A DNA stretch of 64,000 nucleotides from Bacillota bacterium (GCA_023435985.1 JAEZKY010000030.1:10903-74902); one strand, 5' to 3'; positions 1 to 9,328 are shown, counted from the first letter of the stretch. Notes: generated from the letters alone by a model not told the origin. A program made the numbers and translations.

Positions 1-104
1 TTAATGCTATAACATAAAAATAATAAAAGCTGAGACTTTCTAAATGTGAGAAAATCTCAACTTAATAAAATCCTTTAATAATAACTAAAGAATTTTAATA
101 AACT

Positions 105-129
105 AAGGACACCAGAATTGGTGCCCCTT
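105..129 (-). terminator. Likely terminator of the larA-like gene
   Basis: Imperfect hairpin (AAGG-x-CACC paired with GGTG-xx-CCTT around an AATTCT loop) lies about 45 bp past the stop codon of the minus-strand gene. The T-rich tail is weak. A second weak stem (TGAGA/TCTCA) lies at about 31-59. Confidence 0.5.
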
Positions 130-172
130 CTATATTTTTATGCTAACATTGAATTTTTAAATCCTTGAACAA

Positions 173-1462
173 TTATACTAACTTTGGAAGTGTACTTGCA
201 CCATGAGGCATGAGGTTCACTGTAAGATTTTTATTTTCACCTTCATAAGCAATTTTAAGTGCATCTTCCAAGGTTTTAGTCAAAATAATTTTTGTATTCT
301 TAAGTAAAACTGGATTAATTTCTGAAACTAGAATTAATTTATACTTTTCACCAGTCTCACAGAAAAAGTACCCAACAAACTTTGAAATAGTATAATGTTC
401 TCTAAGATCTTTTTCTCTATCAAGCATATTATCAAAATTCAATATCATATCCTTAATATCTTTAATTTCTCCAATACCTTCACTACATTGGGCAAGTACT
501 ATGATAGTACCCCCATCTACTACTGCTTCTTTTGCATTTATTAAGGTTTTTATAGATTGATAAAGATTTATGTCCTTAGGTGCTCCTCCTGCACTTGCAA
601 TAACTATGTCGGATTTATTCTTTATATTAACACCATCAATACTATCTACTAATTTTCTTCCTGCTTCATGAGCTGTCATATAATTTCCAGCAACTGCACC
701 AGCTATATTGCCATCAGGTCCCATTATTACATTAAACATATATGATGGCTTTACCTTAGCAGCCGCCTGCATCATATCATTATGTATAGGATTTTCTACA
801 ATATTACCTGAACACACTTTTTCTCTTGTCCCACTTCCAAGTCCTTCATTTAAAGAAAGTGAATGATTATGAGATATTGTCTTAAAAGACGAAATACCAG
901 GAAGTATGGACTTCTTCCCTCCTGACCAGCCTACAAGGAAATGATAAATAATAGCCCCTGTAATAACTATATGATCACAATTAATAGCCCTTTTGTTTAC
1001 TATAACAGGTGTTCCATAGCTTGTATCACCTAGATACACCATACTTTCTTCGTCAAAGCAATCATGGTCATAAACCTGAAACCTTTTTGAAAGTTCTTTA
1101 CCAAGAAGTATTTCATGTTCTTCCCTTGTTTGTTTTCTGTGTGTTCCCTGAGCAGATAAAAATATAATGTTTTCATCTTTAACTCCGCCAGCATTTAATT
1201 CCTCTACAATCTTATATAAAAACTTATGTGGCTTTTGCCAACTTCTTGTAATATCCGAAATTATTATACAAACTGTTTCACCTTCATGCACTATATCTTT
1301 AAGTCTATTGCTATCAATAGGATTGTACAATGCTTCTGAAATAATTTCATCCTCTGTCTTATCCTGTTTAAAAGCATTGCTTTCAATTACTTCTAGAAGA
1401 TTTTTTTCTTCAATAAAAGCCTTCAACTCGCCTTGCCCATATTTCATGTTAATTTCTTTCAT
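173..1462 (-). CDS. larA: LarA-type nickel-pincer racemase/epimerase
   Basis: 429 residues, the usual length for lactate racemase LarA (DUF2088). LarA enzymes interconvert 2-hydroxyacid stereoisomers in the cytoplasm with a lysine-bound nickel-pincer nucleotide. Visible residues fall at the same numbers as in the Lactobacillus plantarum enzyme: His108 in GTHRKQT, His174 in IIYHFLVGW, Lys184 in GGKKSILPG, and His200 in SHNH. These are the catalytic histidines, the cofactor-bearing lysine and a nickel ligand. The start has a GGGGGG-type Shine-Dalgarno. The cofactor genes larB, larC and larE are not next to it, so they must lie elsewhere if the enzyme is active. The family also contains racemases for other 2-hydroxyacids, so lactate is only the default substrate. 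Confidence 0.85.
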   Translation of the reverse strand: MKEINMKYGQGELKAFIEEKNLLEVIESNAFKQDKTEDEIISEALYNPIDSNRLKDIVHEGETVCIIISDITRSWQKPHKFLYKIVEELNAGGVKDENIIFLSAQGTHRKQTREEHEILLGKELSKRFQVYDHDCFDEESMVYLGDTSYGTPVIVNKRAINCDHIVITGAIIYHFLVGWSGGKKSILPGISSFKTISHNHSLSLNEGLGSGTREKVCSGNIVENPIHNDMMQAAAKVKPSYMFNVIMGPDGNIAGAVAGNYMTAHEAGRKLVDSIDGVNIKNKSDIVIASAGGAPKDINLYQSIKTLINAKEAVVDGGTIIVLAQCSEGIGEIKDIKDMILNFDNMLDREKDLREHYTISKFVGYFFCETGEKYKLILVSEINPVLLKNTKIILTKTLEDALKIAYEGENKNLTVNLMPHGASTLPKLV

Positions 1463-1773
1463 TCATAGCCCCCCAATAATTAAATCATCAACATTTTTAA
1501 ATATTTATTGATAATTTCGCAATATATTTCCTCTATTTTTAATATAATACAATATATAACCATAGTCAATAAATGCGCTTAAATTATACTACAATTTAAA
1601 TTATTTACTCAGGAATACGAAAAGCATAGTAATTTATGTTAGCAAAAATGCAGTCATAAAGTTGACTGCATGGTTAATTAAAAAGACTTTCTTTTAAAAA
1701 CAATTTTCGTCTGCATTCACAATTAAATTTTTATTACATAGTATATAATGATATATTTTGCAGGAGTGATTTT
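1463..1773. other. Divergent promoter region between larA-like and SOD genes
   Basis: AT-rich, no gene. It holds a perfect 8-bp inverted repeat, ATGCAGTC/GACTGCAT, at 1648-1671 without a T-run, which could be an operator. A candidate -10 box TATAAT lies at 1744-1749 just before the SOD ribosome binding site (AGGAGTG). Confidence 0.5.
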
Positions 1774-2433
1774 ATGTATAATATACAAGCTCAACCATAC
1801 GATTTTAGATCAGTTCAAGGAATATCGATGAAACAGCTTAATGAACATTACAAACTATATACAGGCTATGTAACTAAATTAAATGAAATTTGGAATACTC
1901 CATATACACCTGATGATTACACTGGCAGCAACGCAACATATTCAAAAATGCGCTGCTTAAAACTTGGAGAAACATATGCACTGGATGGCGTAAAACTTCA
2001 TCAGCTTTATTTTGAAAACATGATTGGAGGTAACAATACTCCTAGCGGTCCTATACTTAATTTCATACTAAATCAATTTTCTTCTTATGACAATTTTATA
2101 TCTTACCTTACAAACGTTGGGTTATCTATGAGAGGCTGGGCAGTACTTTCTATTGATTCCATAGATAATAGTCTTCATATAATAGGAAGCGATGCACACG
2201 ATGTTGGAGCTATATGGCTTTCTTGTCCAATATTAGTTATGGATCTTTATGAGCATGCATATTTTATAGATTTTGGAACTGATAAAGGAAAGTATATATC
2301 AACATTTATTAGAAACATAAACTGGAATATTTTGAATGATAGATTAAAAGCACATTCTTCCCTAATGCCACCTGTGAATACACAAAGAATTAATTACTAT
2401 CCTTTCGAATTTTGCAATTTATCATTTATTTAA
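1774..2433 (+). CDS. Fe/Mn-family superoxide dismutase
   Basis: 219 residues. Superoxide dismutases of this family convert superoxide to peroxide and oxygen with an Fe or Mn ion. The four metal ligands can be placed: His25 (LNEHYKLY), His76 (VKLHQLYF), and Asp157 and His161 in MDLYEHAYFIDF. The usual DVWEHAYYLDY signature is altered: the tryptophan that packs on the metal is replaced by the Leu-Tyr pair, so activity or metal preference may be shifted. It stands alone, with its own ribosome binding site and its own terminator. It has no signal peptide. In an anaerobe it most likely protects during oxygen exposure; a sporulation role is possible but not shown by the sequence. Confidence 0.85.
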   Translation: MYNIQAQPYDFRSVQGISMKQLNEHYKLYTGYVTKLNEIWNTPYTPDDYTGSNATYSKMRCLKLGETYALDGVKLHQLYFENMIGGNNTPSGPILNFILNQFSSYDNFISYLTNVGLSMRGWAVLSIDSIDNSLHIIGSDAHDVGAIWLSCPILVMDLYEHAYFIDFGTDKGKYISTFIRNINWNILNDRLKAHSSLMPPVNTQRINYYPFEFCNLSFI

Positions 2434-2450
2434 CCTATATAACTATATTA

Positions 2451-2487
2451 GACACACAGAGTTCAATATTGTATGGCTTTGTGTGTC
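2451..2487 (+). terminator. Terminator of the SOD gene
   Basis: GACACACAGA pairs with TTTGTGTGTC, an AT-rich loop between, 18 bp past the stop codon. Confidence 0.75.
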
Positions 2488-2606
2488 AAATATATTATAC
2501 TAAGAAAAATTTATCTAATTAAGTATATTTGTGAATATATTAATATTTAATAAAAATTCAAAACTTAAAACGCATAAAATACAGCCTCCATCTTAGACCA
2601 GTACAC

Positions 2607-4241
2607 TTACTTTTCACTTAATATATCCTCAATCATGCTCTTTAAATTTTTACCTTCTTCAAAATCTGAATCTAAACTCAAAGATTTTTCTGTATATTCA
2701 AGGGCTCTATCAATTTCTTGTAAATTATAATAACAAAGTGCAATTTCATAATTAGTTTCAGGGCACTCTCCATAAAATTCTAAGGAAGCTTCAAAAAACT
2801 TTAAGGCATCCCCATCATGACCTAAATAACCTAATATCGATCCAAAATAATATCCTAAATCACCCTCTTCGCCAATAGGAAAATAATATTCAAAAACTTT
2901 ATTTATAGCATCAACCAGCTCATCTTTAGGGAAGTTTTCTTCACTCTCTATTCTTTCAAGCAATATATTATACAATTCAAGTAAAGTTCTTGCATCCCAT
3001 ACTGTAAACCTAAGGAAAGTTAAAAGCTCCCTTGTAGTTAAAGAGTTGCTTAAAGGCATAATTGCTTTTTTCATGTTATAGAAATCGTCCGGCCCTATAG
3101 TTTCGATAACCTCGTTATACGCCATTGAAGTCTCTATAAAATCATGATTACTCTCGCTAAATAAAAACAGTGATACATTTATATTTTCATGTTCATATAA
3201 ACTATGTATTGCTTTTCCACCTAGACCTCTAAAATATAACTCTATAGCATGGAAATTAACTGTCATAGAAATACATCCATGCTTTGATAAAAATGGATGA
3301 TAATTTTTATACATAGCCTCTTCATTTTTATAACCTTTGTCAGCAGATATTAGAATTATGTCATCATTAAATAACTTTCTTAATCTTGAAATACACCTTA
3401 AGCCAATTATAGGCATATAAAATGCTGTATCTTCTAAAGAATTTTTATAATATAAAAGCACATTATTAAAATTTTCATCTTCATAATAATCATTTCCTTC
3501 AATTTTCTTATCTGAATAATAATAATCCAAACCTGAAAGAATTGATTTATCTTTAGGATCACCCTTTTCCTGTGGCGAGGTTACTGTAATTAGTCCTTCA
3601 AAAAGTTCTCCAGAGTTCACATAAAAAGTATCTTGAGGAAGACTATCAAAGGTATAATTTGCAAATAAAATCAAAGGATTTTTCATTTTTCCACTTGATA
3701 AGGTTTCCCCACTATATCTAAGCTTAACCTCATCATCTTTAGCTATGTCAAAGGTTGCACAGTCAAGGACTCCGGATTCAAAATAAGGCTTTAAAAAGCT
3801 ATGAGTTTGCCAATATTCAATATTCCTCTCTGCAAAATCTGTTACAATGTATTTAAACCTTATACCTTTTAATGAAGAATTTTCAACCATATGTAAAAAT
3901 CTTTTTAAAAAAGTATAAGTAAATCTTCCCACTCCTGCTGCAAGCTCCATTATGTATATTACACTATCTCTATTTATATCTTCCCTTGAAGCATAATCTC
4001 TTAAATATCCAAAAACAGTCTTGGCATATTGGTTTGCAATATAGGGATTTGTTGTTATGTATTGAGGTACTATTCCTTTAATCCATGCCTCTGGGCCCTG
4101 ATTTTCAAAAAAATCCGACTGCAATTTCCACAGCATTGACTTAGATAATGGCATTTCTGACTCAACTATAGCTCCAGGCTTCTCCTTATCTTTTAAATTG
4201 TCAAGCCTTGTGATGTTATATTTCTTATTTTTTTCTACCAA
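2607..4241 (-). CDS. MidA-like SAM-dependent methyltransferase with C-terminal TPR
   Basis: 544 residues. The N-terminal 380 residues look like the MidA/NDUFAF7 class of SAM methyltransferases. MELAAGVGRFTYT (98-110) is the glycine-rich SAM loop, YIVTDFAERN the acidic strand, and FANYTFDSLPQDTF matches the NEFFDALP motif of that family. Residues about 440-540 form TPR-like helices (EASLEFYGECPETNYEIALCYYN region), suggesting protein binding. MidA relatives methylate arginine of a partner protein. The gene starts 30 bp after the chemoreceptor stop codon and is probably co-transcribed with it. It is not CheR, so whether it modifies the receptor is open. A small-molecule substrate is also possible. 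Confidence 0.65.
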   Translation of the reverse strand: MVEKNKKYNITRLDNLKDKEKPGAIVESEMPLSKSMLWKLQSDFFENQGPEAWIKGIVPQYITTNPYIANQYAKTVFGYLRDYASREDINRDSVIYIMELAAGVGRFTYTFLKRFLHMVENSSLKGIRFKYIVTDFAERNIEYWQTHSFLKPYFESGVLDCATFDIAKDDEVKLRYSGETLSSGKMKNPLILFANYTFDSLPQDTFYVNSGELFEGLITVTSPQEKGDPKDKSILSGLDYYYSDKKIEGNDYYEDENFNNVLLYYKNSLEDTAFYMPIIGLRCISRLRKLFNDDIILISADKGYKNEEAMYKNYHPFLSKHGCISMTVNFHAIELYFRGLGGKAIHSLYEHENINVSLFLFSESNHDFIETSMAYNEVIETIGPDDFYNMKKAIMPLSNSLTTRELLTFLRFTVWDARTLLELYNILLERIESEENFPKDELVDAINKVFEYYFPIGEEGDLGYYFGSILGYLGHDGDALKFFEASLEFYGECPETNYEIALCYYNLQEIDRALEYTEKSLSLDSDFEEGKNLKSMIEDILSEK

Positions 4242-4271
4242 AATAATTCCTCCCTAAGATATAAATAATAA

Positions 4272-5987
4272 CTATATTCTAAATTTTTGTACCATTTCAT
4301 TAAGTTTCTGGGCAAGTTCTGCCTGATTTTGTGCTGTTAAGGATACTTGTTCAAGAGCCTTTGTAGTCTCATTCATACTATCTTTTATCATTTCAGCTTC
4401 CTCACTTGATTTTTGTGATGTTAATGCCATATTTTGAATAGCTTCACTAACTTCACCTACTGTTGCTGTAATTTCTTCTGACATAGCAGCAATTTCTTCT
4501 GACATGTTGCTTACAAAATCCGAATCATTATAGTACTTATTACCTACCTCACTATAAGCATTAAACTGTTCATCTACATTTTTGTTTATAAACTCTAGTA
4601 TGTCACCACCTGTATTAATACTGCTATTAAATGCCTTTTGAACTTTAGTAATAGTACTTTGTATATTTATTACTGCATCAGACGATTGTTCTGCAAGTGT
4701 TCTCACTTCTTCTGCTACCACTGCAAAGCCTTTTCCTTGTTCTCCTGCTTTTGCCGCTTCAATTGCAGCATTTAATGCAAGTAAATTTGTTTGCTCCGCT
4801 ATCTCTCCAATTGTTTCTGTCATGACCTTTATACTCTCTACAACCTTTCCATCTTCTATAGCTTTTTGCATCATTTCCCGCTTTTCAACATATATTGCTC
4901 TAGTTTCATCAATAGCTATTTGGCTATTATTTTTAACTTCCATAGATCTTTTCTTAGAGTCGTTTGCATTATTACTACCTTCCATAGCTTTAGACGAAAG
5001 TATATTAATACTTGAATTAACTTCTTCAATAGACGCATTTATTTCCTCTGTAACAGCACTGGATTCCTGCATTGCAGAAGCTATAGTATCTACTGCCTGA
5101 TCTACTGTAATCGCTTTTGAAGATATTTCTTCAACGGTTGCCGAAAGTTCTTCTGATGCTGCACTTAAATCTTGCGCATTTTCCATAATTACTTTTACTA
5201 AGTCACTTATATTTTCTTGCGCTGTATTTAAGGCTATACCTGTTTCTCCAAATTCATCTTTTCTTGTGATCATAATTGCAGTTAAAAAATCATAAGTTGA
5301 TAATCTCTGCGCTAAGTCTTTTATCTTTCTTAATGGATTTAATATGTTTTTACTTAATATGTATGCCATAACTAGAATACTTAAAAATGCCGATGCTGTA
5401 AAAATTATTGTTGTGTATCTAACACTATTGAACTGAGCTATGTTATTTAAATTAGCTTGCTCCGCAGTTTTTGTATTTGCATCAATACTTTTTTGTATAT
5501 TATCAAGCAAAGAATTTTTAATTGTAGTTAAATCACCATTACTAATTTCAACTGCTTTATCATAGTCACCAGCTTTCGCAATTTCAATTGCTTTATCTCT
5601 TACTTCTATGTATTTTGCCAAGTCACTTTTTAAATCATTATAAGTTTGTTTTTCTCCTGATTCTGTAATTAAACTTTCATATTCATTCATACTTTGGTCA
5701 TTTTTTTTGTCTAAATCACTAATAACCTTTAAATAATCATTTAATTTTGTATTATCTTTTTCAAAAATGAGTCTATTATATGTGGCTCTCATATCATTTA
5801 TATTACCTTTTATTTCTCCTAAATCTTTTATAGATATTAAATTATTTTTATATAACATGTTAGCATTATCATTTATTTTTGCTGAACTTAATATACCTTC
5901 AGTTCCTATTACAACTATAAAAATGCAAATTATAGAAAATACCAAAATTAGTTTTTTCTTAATGTTTAAATCAATAAAAAAATTCAC
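4272..5987 (-). CDS. Methyl-accepting chemotaxis protein, 4HB-HAMP-MA type
   Basis: 571 residues. The order is: transmembrane helix (about 12-34), a four-helix-bundle sensor domain outside the cell, a second membrane helix (about 190-212), HAMP, then the cytoplasmic signalling coiled coil with the hairpin tip EIAEQTNLLALNAAIEAAKAGEQ-type region that binds CheA/CheW. It has a near twin of the same length at 41089-42804, alignable without gaps across all domains, so the two arose by duplication. In the HAMP exit this copy carries FLTAIMITRKDEFGE where the twin has FSTAIELTRKDEFGQ. It is first in a unit with the MidA-like methyltransferase. The ligand is not predictable. Confidence 0.93.
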   Translation of the reverse strand: MNFFIDLNIKKKLILVFSIICIFIVVIGTEGILSSAKINDNANMLYKNNLISIKDLGEIKGNINDMRATYNRLIFEKDNTKLNDYLKVISDLDKKNDQSMNEYESLITESGEKQTYNDLKSDLAKYIEVRDKAIEIAKAGDYDKAVEISNGDLTTIKNSLLDNIQKSIDANTKTAEQANLNNIAQFNSVRYTTIIFTASAFLSILVMAYILSKNILNPLRKIKDLAQRLSTYDFLTAIMITRKDEFGETGIALNTAQENISDLVKVIMENAQDLSAASEELSATVEEISSKAITVDQAVDTIASAMQESSAVTEEINASIEEVNSSINILSSKAMEGSNNANDSKKRSMEVKNNSQIAIDETRAIYVEKREMMQKAIEDGKVVESIKVMTETIGEIAEQTNLLALNAAIEAAKAGEQGKGFAVVAEEVRTLAEQSSDAVINIQSTITKVQKAFNSSINTGGDILEFINKNVDEQFNAYSEVGNKYYNDSDFVSNMSEEIAAMSEEITATVGEVSEAIQNMALTSQKSSEEAEMIKDSMNETTKALEQVSLTAQNQAELAQKLNEMVQKFRI

Positions 5988-6334
5988 TTAATTCTCCCCT
6001 TTTATATAACATATTTTACATTTTTTTCGCACTAATTATTTTAAACAAAATAATTTGATAATTATATATAAATAATCGCCGCTCCTTCCTTATATTATAC
6101 TTATTATCGACTTTTTTCGCTTTTGTAATAATTTTACACTAATCTATGTTGTTTTTCAACAGCCGCTAAATGTTTTTTCTTATATTGAGCTTTCTTCTAT
6201 AGGTGAAACTAGTCACCAAAATGGTAATTTAACATTATCATTTATGAATTTAAAATATTATCTTCAACCAACTTCTTATTTTATGGTAAAATAAGTTATA
6301 AGCTTAATAAACTTGGAAGGATTTTAAAATTGTA
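5988..6334. promoter_or_regulatory. Divergent promoter region with GGTGA-N6-TCACC palindrome
   Basis: Gene-free stretch between the chemoreceptor and the PPTase. A perfect inverted repeat GGTGA/TCACC lies at 6202-6217, about 118 bp before the PPTase start, and looks like a repressor or activator site. The half nearer the chemoreceptor has TAAAATTATTACAAAAGCG followed by GTCGATAA; closely similar sequence stands before the paralogous receptor at 42804. Confidence 0.45.
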
Positions 6335-7012
6335 ATGAAAATATATGCATTAAATATCGGTAAAAATATTTCGCCTTCTCTATTTAATAAATTTATATCT
6401 TTTGTATCAATAGAACGACGTGAAAAAATAAATAAATTTATGAGAAAAGAAGATGCAGATAGATCTCTAGTTGCAGACATTTTGGTTAGACATGCTTTAA
6501 TCGAAAATATGAAAATAAAAAATGAGGATATATCATTTGACTATAATACATACGGCAAACCATATTTTGCACATAATCCTCCTATTTACTTTAATCTTTC
6601 CCATTCCGGGAACTGGGTAGTATGTGCCATTAGTGAGCATGAAGTAGGTATTGATGTAGAGAAAATTGTTGAAATTGATTTAGACATTGCAAAATCTTTC
6701 TTTGCCAAAAAGGAATATTCTGATCTTATGGAAAAGGATGCTTCAAAAAAGAAGGAGTATTTTTATGTATTATGGACACTAAAGGAAAGCTATATTAAAG
6801 CTCGTGGCAGGGGTTTAAGTTTAGATTTACGTTCTTTTTCTATTAGTGTAAATGATAATAATATTATATTGGAAGCTCAAAATGACTGTGGAAATTATTC
6901 CTTTAAGCAATATAGTATAGATAAAAATTATAAATTATCTGTGTGCACACTCAATGATGTTTTTCCTGACGAAATTATTTTTAAGACCTTAGATAATTTA
7001 CTTATATATTAA
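6335..7012 (+). CDS. Sfp-type 4'-phosphopantetheinyl transferase
   Basis: 225 residues, normal for the Sfp group. It moves phosphopantetheine from CoA to the serine of carrier domains and so switches on PKS and NRPS enzymes. The magnesium-binding acids are Asp107 and Glu109 in VGIDVEKI and Glu151 in WTLKESYIKARGRG, the same numbers as in Bacillus Sfp; NLSHSG (87-92) is the CoA-site motif. GGAAGG about 14 nt upstream sets the ATG start; the TTG just before it is stopped immediately. It is 27 bp upstream of the thioesterase and opposes the PKS/NRPS operon. Its likely clients are the six carrier domains of the adjacent megasynthases. Confidence 0.95.
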   Translation: MKIYALNIGKNISPSLFNKFISFVSIERREKINKFMRKEDADRSLVADILVRHALIENMKIKNEDISFDYNTYGKPYFAHNPPIYFNLSHSGNWVVCAISEHEVGIDVEKIVEIDLDIAKSFFAKKEYSDLMEKDASKKKEYFYVLWTLKESYIKARGRGLSLDLRSFSISVNDNNIILEAQNDCGNYSFKQYSIDKNYKLSVCTLNDVFPDEIIFKTLDNLLIY

Positions 7013-7039
7013 TATTTTTAAAATTAGGAGATGATACTT

Positions 7040-7747
7040 ATGAAAAAATTTAAACTCTTTTGCTTTTCTTATGCCGGCGGCTCCTCTATAATATATGAAA
7101 AATGGAGAAAACTACTATCCACTTCAATTGAATTAATACCTATAGAATATTCCGGAAGAGGGAGAAGATTTACCTCTCCTATATATGATAATATCAATGA
7201 TGTAGTTGAAGATGCATTCCAAAGTGTTAAAGCTCATTTAGATGGAACAAGCTTTTCATTTTTTGGACATAGTATGGGCACCATTGTAGCATACGAACTC
7301 AGCCACAAATTAAAACAATTAGATTATCCTGCTCCTATCCATATATTTTTTTCAGGGAGACTAGCACCTCATGCGATAAATCCCTATAAAACCCTTCATG
7401 TTTTAAATGATATGGAATTTAAAGAAGAACTTTTAAAGTTAGGTGGAACACCTTTAGAGGCATTAGAAAACAAAGAGTGGATGAGCATTTTTCTTCCAAT
7501 ATTACGATCTGATTTTAAAGCTGTTGAGTTATATAATTATTCTAAAAAAGATGATATCCTTGATTGTGAATTTACAATTTTGTATGGTGATGATGACTAT
7601 TTAATAAATAATACTATCTATGAATGGCAAAGACATACAAAAAATAAATGTACTTTTTTAAATTTTACGGGAGGACATTTTTTTATAGCTGAACATACTG
7701 ATGAAATTGTACATACAATTAATAAAACTCTTATTTCTAAACTTTAA
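7040..7747 (+). CDS. Type II thioesterase (PKS/NRPS editing)
   Basis: 235 residues from the ATG at 7040; an ATG at 7031 touches the AGGAG at 7026-7030 and is too close to be used. Type II thioesterases remove stalled or wrong acyl groups from carrier domains. The catalytic triad is visible: Ser78 in FFGHSMG, Asp184 in LYGDDDYL, and His213 in TGGHFFI. It is the only thioesterase of the locus and the megasynthases have no fused one, so it could also take part in product release. Its last 11 bp overlap the 3' end of the opposing transposase-like gene. Confidence 0.93.
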   Translation: MKKFKLFCFSYAGGSSIIYEKWRKLLSTSIELIPIEYSGRGRRFTSPIYDNINDVVEDAFQSVKAHLDGTSFSFFGHSMGTIVAYELSHKLKQLDYPAPIHIFFSGRLAPHAINPYKTLHVLNDMEFKEELLKLGGTPLEALENKEWMSIFLPILRSDFKAVELYNYSKKDDILDCEFTILYGDDDYLINNTIYEWQRHTKNKCTFLNFTGGHFFIAEHTDEIVHTINKTLISKL

Positions 7748-8900
7748 CTTTATATGATTTGAATTCCTCTTCAATAAATACATTATTCATCTCTTGTGCT
7801 AGATGCACTTCCCTTTTTATTTGTAGCATCATCTCTCTAAACATCGTTCTCCTCTTTATTTCACTATTTTCTAAAAGAATCGTTAATAACTTTTCTTTTA
7901 GAATTCCAATTGGCAGCCTTAAATTATTTTTTTTCTTAAATTTAATATCTATATTCAATTTATCTTTAATTGGGTTATATTGACTTTCACTCATTTCAAT
8001 CATATTAAACAAATAAATCATTGCGTAAAAGTCTTGCTCAATGGTTTTTTTTGTTGTACCAGTAAAGTTCTCTATTTGGATTTTATTTTTCAAGTCATTA
8101 TACACAGCTTCTTCTCCCCATCTCATAAGAAATAGTTCTATAAAATCTTGAACACCTAAATTCTTGTGTAACAAGTTTGTTATTAAAAACTCTTCCTCCG
8201 ATGCTGAAGAAATAAAACGTATTACTCTCACTTTATAAATCTTTTTGTTATATTCAATCTTAAATATTGGATATTTTTTATTTTCTATAGTTACTTTATT
8301 TAAATCTGTTTTTGATATTCTCATAAGAAAATTAATATTATTTTCTATTAAGAAAGAAAATATTTCTTTAGAATAATGGTTTCTTTCAAATAATATCAAG
8401 TCATTTTTATAGCCTTTTTCTAGAACTTCCGAAAGCATATCTATAGTAATGTGCTCTTTTGAAACTTCACTCTTATCTATTTTACTGCTTAAAATTATAT
8501 TATTTACAACATTAAAAATGCAACAGACTTTTGCCGCTACAGCTGTAGCATTTTGACTTTTATCTTGTCCATATTCATCTCTTAAAGACTCAATATTTGG
8601 AATTTCTATAAAATTTTCATCGATAGCTAATACTCTATACTTTTTCCAAAGATTTTTAGAATTTAGTTCTTCGTAAACAACTTCATTTATAGCATTATTT
8701 AGTTCAATAAGAGCCTTAGGATTAATTTTATTTCTAGCTTCTAAAAATCTTTCTTTTGAAGTATGATTATCTCCATTTATAACATTCTCAAAAAAATTAC
8801 TGAATTCACTTTTTAATGATTTTCCCATTTCTCTAAAATCCATTTTATCATCCCTTATAAGCTTATTTGATATAAATACCGAGGCTTTAAAAGTCATCAT
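7737..8900 (-). CDS. IS4-family transposase-like protein with altered DDE residue
   Basis: 387 residues. The fold is that of IS4 (DDE_Tnp_1) transposases. The first acid is Asp94 in LAIDENFIEIPN, and the last is Glu264 in RWGEEAVYNDLKNKIQIENFTG-type sequence. The middle site, normally FDRGY, reads FERNHYS with Glu172. Asp to Glu at this position usually harms catalysis, so the protein may be inactive or repurposed. I find no terminal inverted repeats, and its stop lies inside the thioesterase gene, so no intact IS boundary is present. The first ATG has a weak ribosome binding site; Met20 after GGGATGATAAA is an alternative start. It probably marks a past rearrangement of the cluster edge. Confidence 0.8.
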   Translation of the reverse strand: MMTFKASVFISNKLIRDDKMDFREMGKSLKSEFSNFFENVINGDNHTSKERFLEARNKINPKALIELNNAINEVVYEELNSKNLWKKYRVLAIDENFIEIPNIESLRDEYGQDKSQNATAVAAKVCCIFNVVNNIILSSKIDKSEVSKEHITIDMLSEVLEKGYKNDLILFERNHYSKEIFSFLIENNINFLMRISKTDLNKVTIENKKYPIFKIEYNKKIYKVRVIRFISSASEEEFLITNLLHKNLGVQDFIELFLMRWGEEAVYNDLKNKIQIENFTGTTKKTIEQDFYAMIYLFNMIEMSESQYNPIKDKLNIDIKFKKKNNLRLPIGILKEKLLTILLENSEIKRRTMFREMMLQIKREVHLAQEMNNVFIEEEFKSYKVKV

Positions 8901-8923
8901 ATGATCTTTAATTTCTAGTATTC

Positions 8924-9328
8924 TTAAGATTCACCAGACTCAAGAGCATTTTCAATAGCCTTTAAAATTACCTTACTACTATTTGTAGCTCCTGAAATAG
9001 CATCTACCTGCAAACTTTGCTTCTTTTTTACATCATCTACAATAACTTCTGCCGGCTTCCCTTTTTCAGTTTTATGATTGAGAAGCTTAATATCTGTAAT
9101 CTTCTTATCTTTAACTATAACTTCAACCTCTGCACCTACGAAAATTGCATCGCAGGAACCTGTATATGTTCCATCATGAACATTTGATAAATTAACAGAT
9201 TTAATGTCTATTTCACTAACTATTTTTTTATAGTTATAGAGAGAAATTAGATAGTTAATTCCAAAAATCCCTCCAGATAAAGCTGCAATACATATTGCAA
9301 TTATCACTATCTTTTTTACATTTATCAT
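8924..9328 (-). CDS. Membrane-anchored FMN-binding domain protein
   Basis: 134 residues: one N-terminal membrane helix (about 7-29), then a single FMN_bind domain outside the membrane. DGTYTG (52-57) is typical of the domain entry and DAISGATNSS (109-118) matches the flavin attachment motif (D-x-x-SGAT-x-S/T), in which ApbE couples FMN to the threonine. Such small proteins carry electrons at the membrane face. It lies between the transposase-like gene and the PKS end, 23 bp from the transposase on the same strand. A tie to the biosynthetic cluster is not shown. Confidence 0.85.
   Translation of the reverse strand: MINVKKIVIIAICIAALSGGIFGINYLISLYNYKKIVSEIDIKSVNLSNVHDGTYTGSCDAIFVGAEVEVIVKDKKITDIKLLNHKTEKGKPAEVIVDDVKKKQSLQVDAISGATNSSKVILKAIENALESGES

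Noticed and set aside
1167..1511. Plus-strand open frame of 114 codons opposite the larA-like gene
   Set aside because: It is antisense to a well-supported gene, has no ribosome binding site and no protein-like composition.
5988..6130. Canonical sigma-D (flagellar) promoter before the chemoreceptor
   Set aside because: TAAA and GTCGATAA are present, but the gap is about 21 bases, not the expected 14-16.
7031..7039. ATG at 7031 as thioesterase start
   Set aside because: It directly touches the AGGAG; the ATG at 7040 has proper spacing and gives the usual N terminus.
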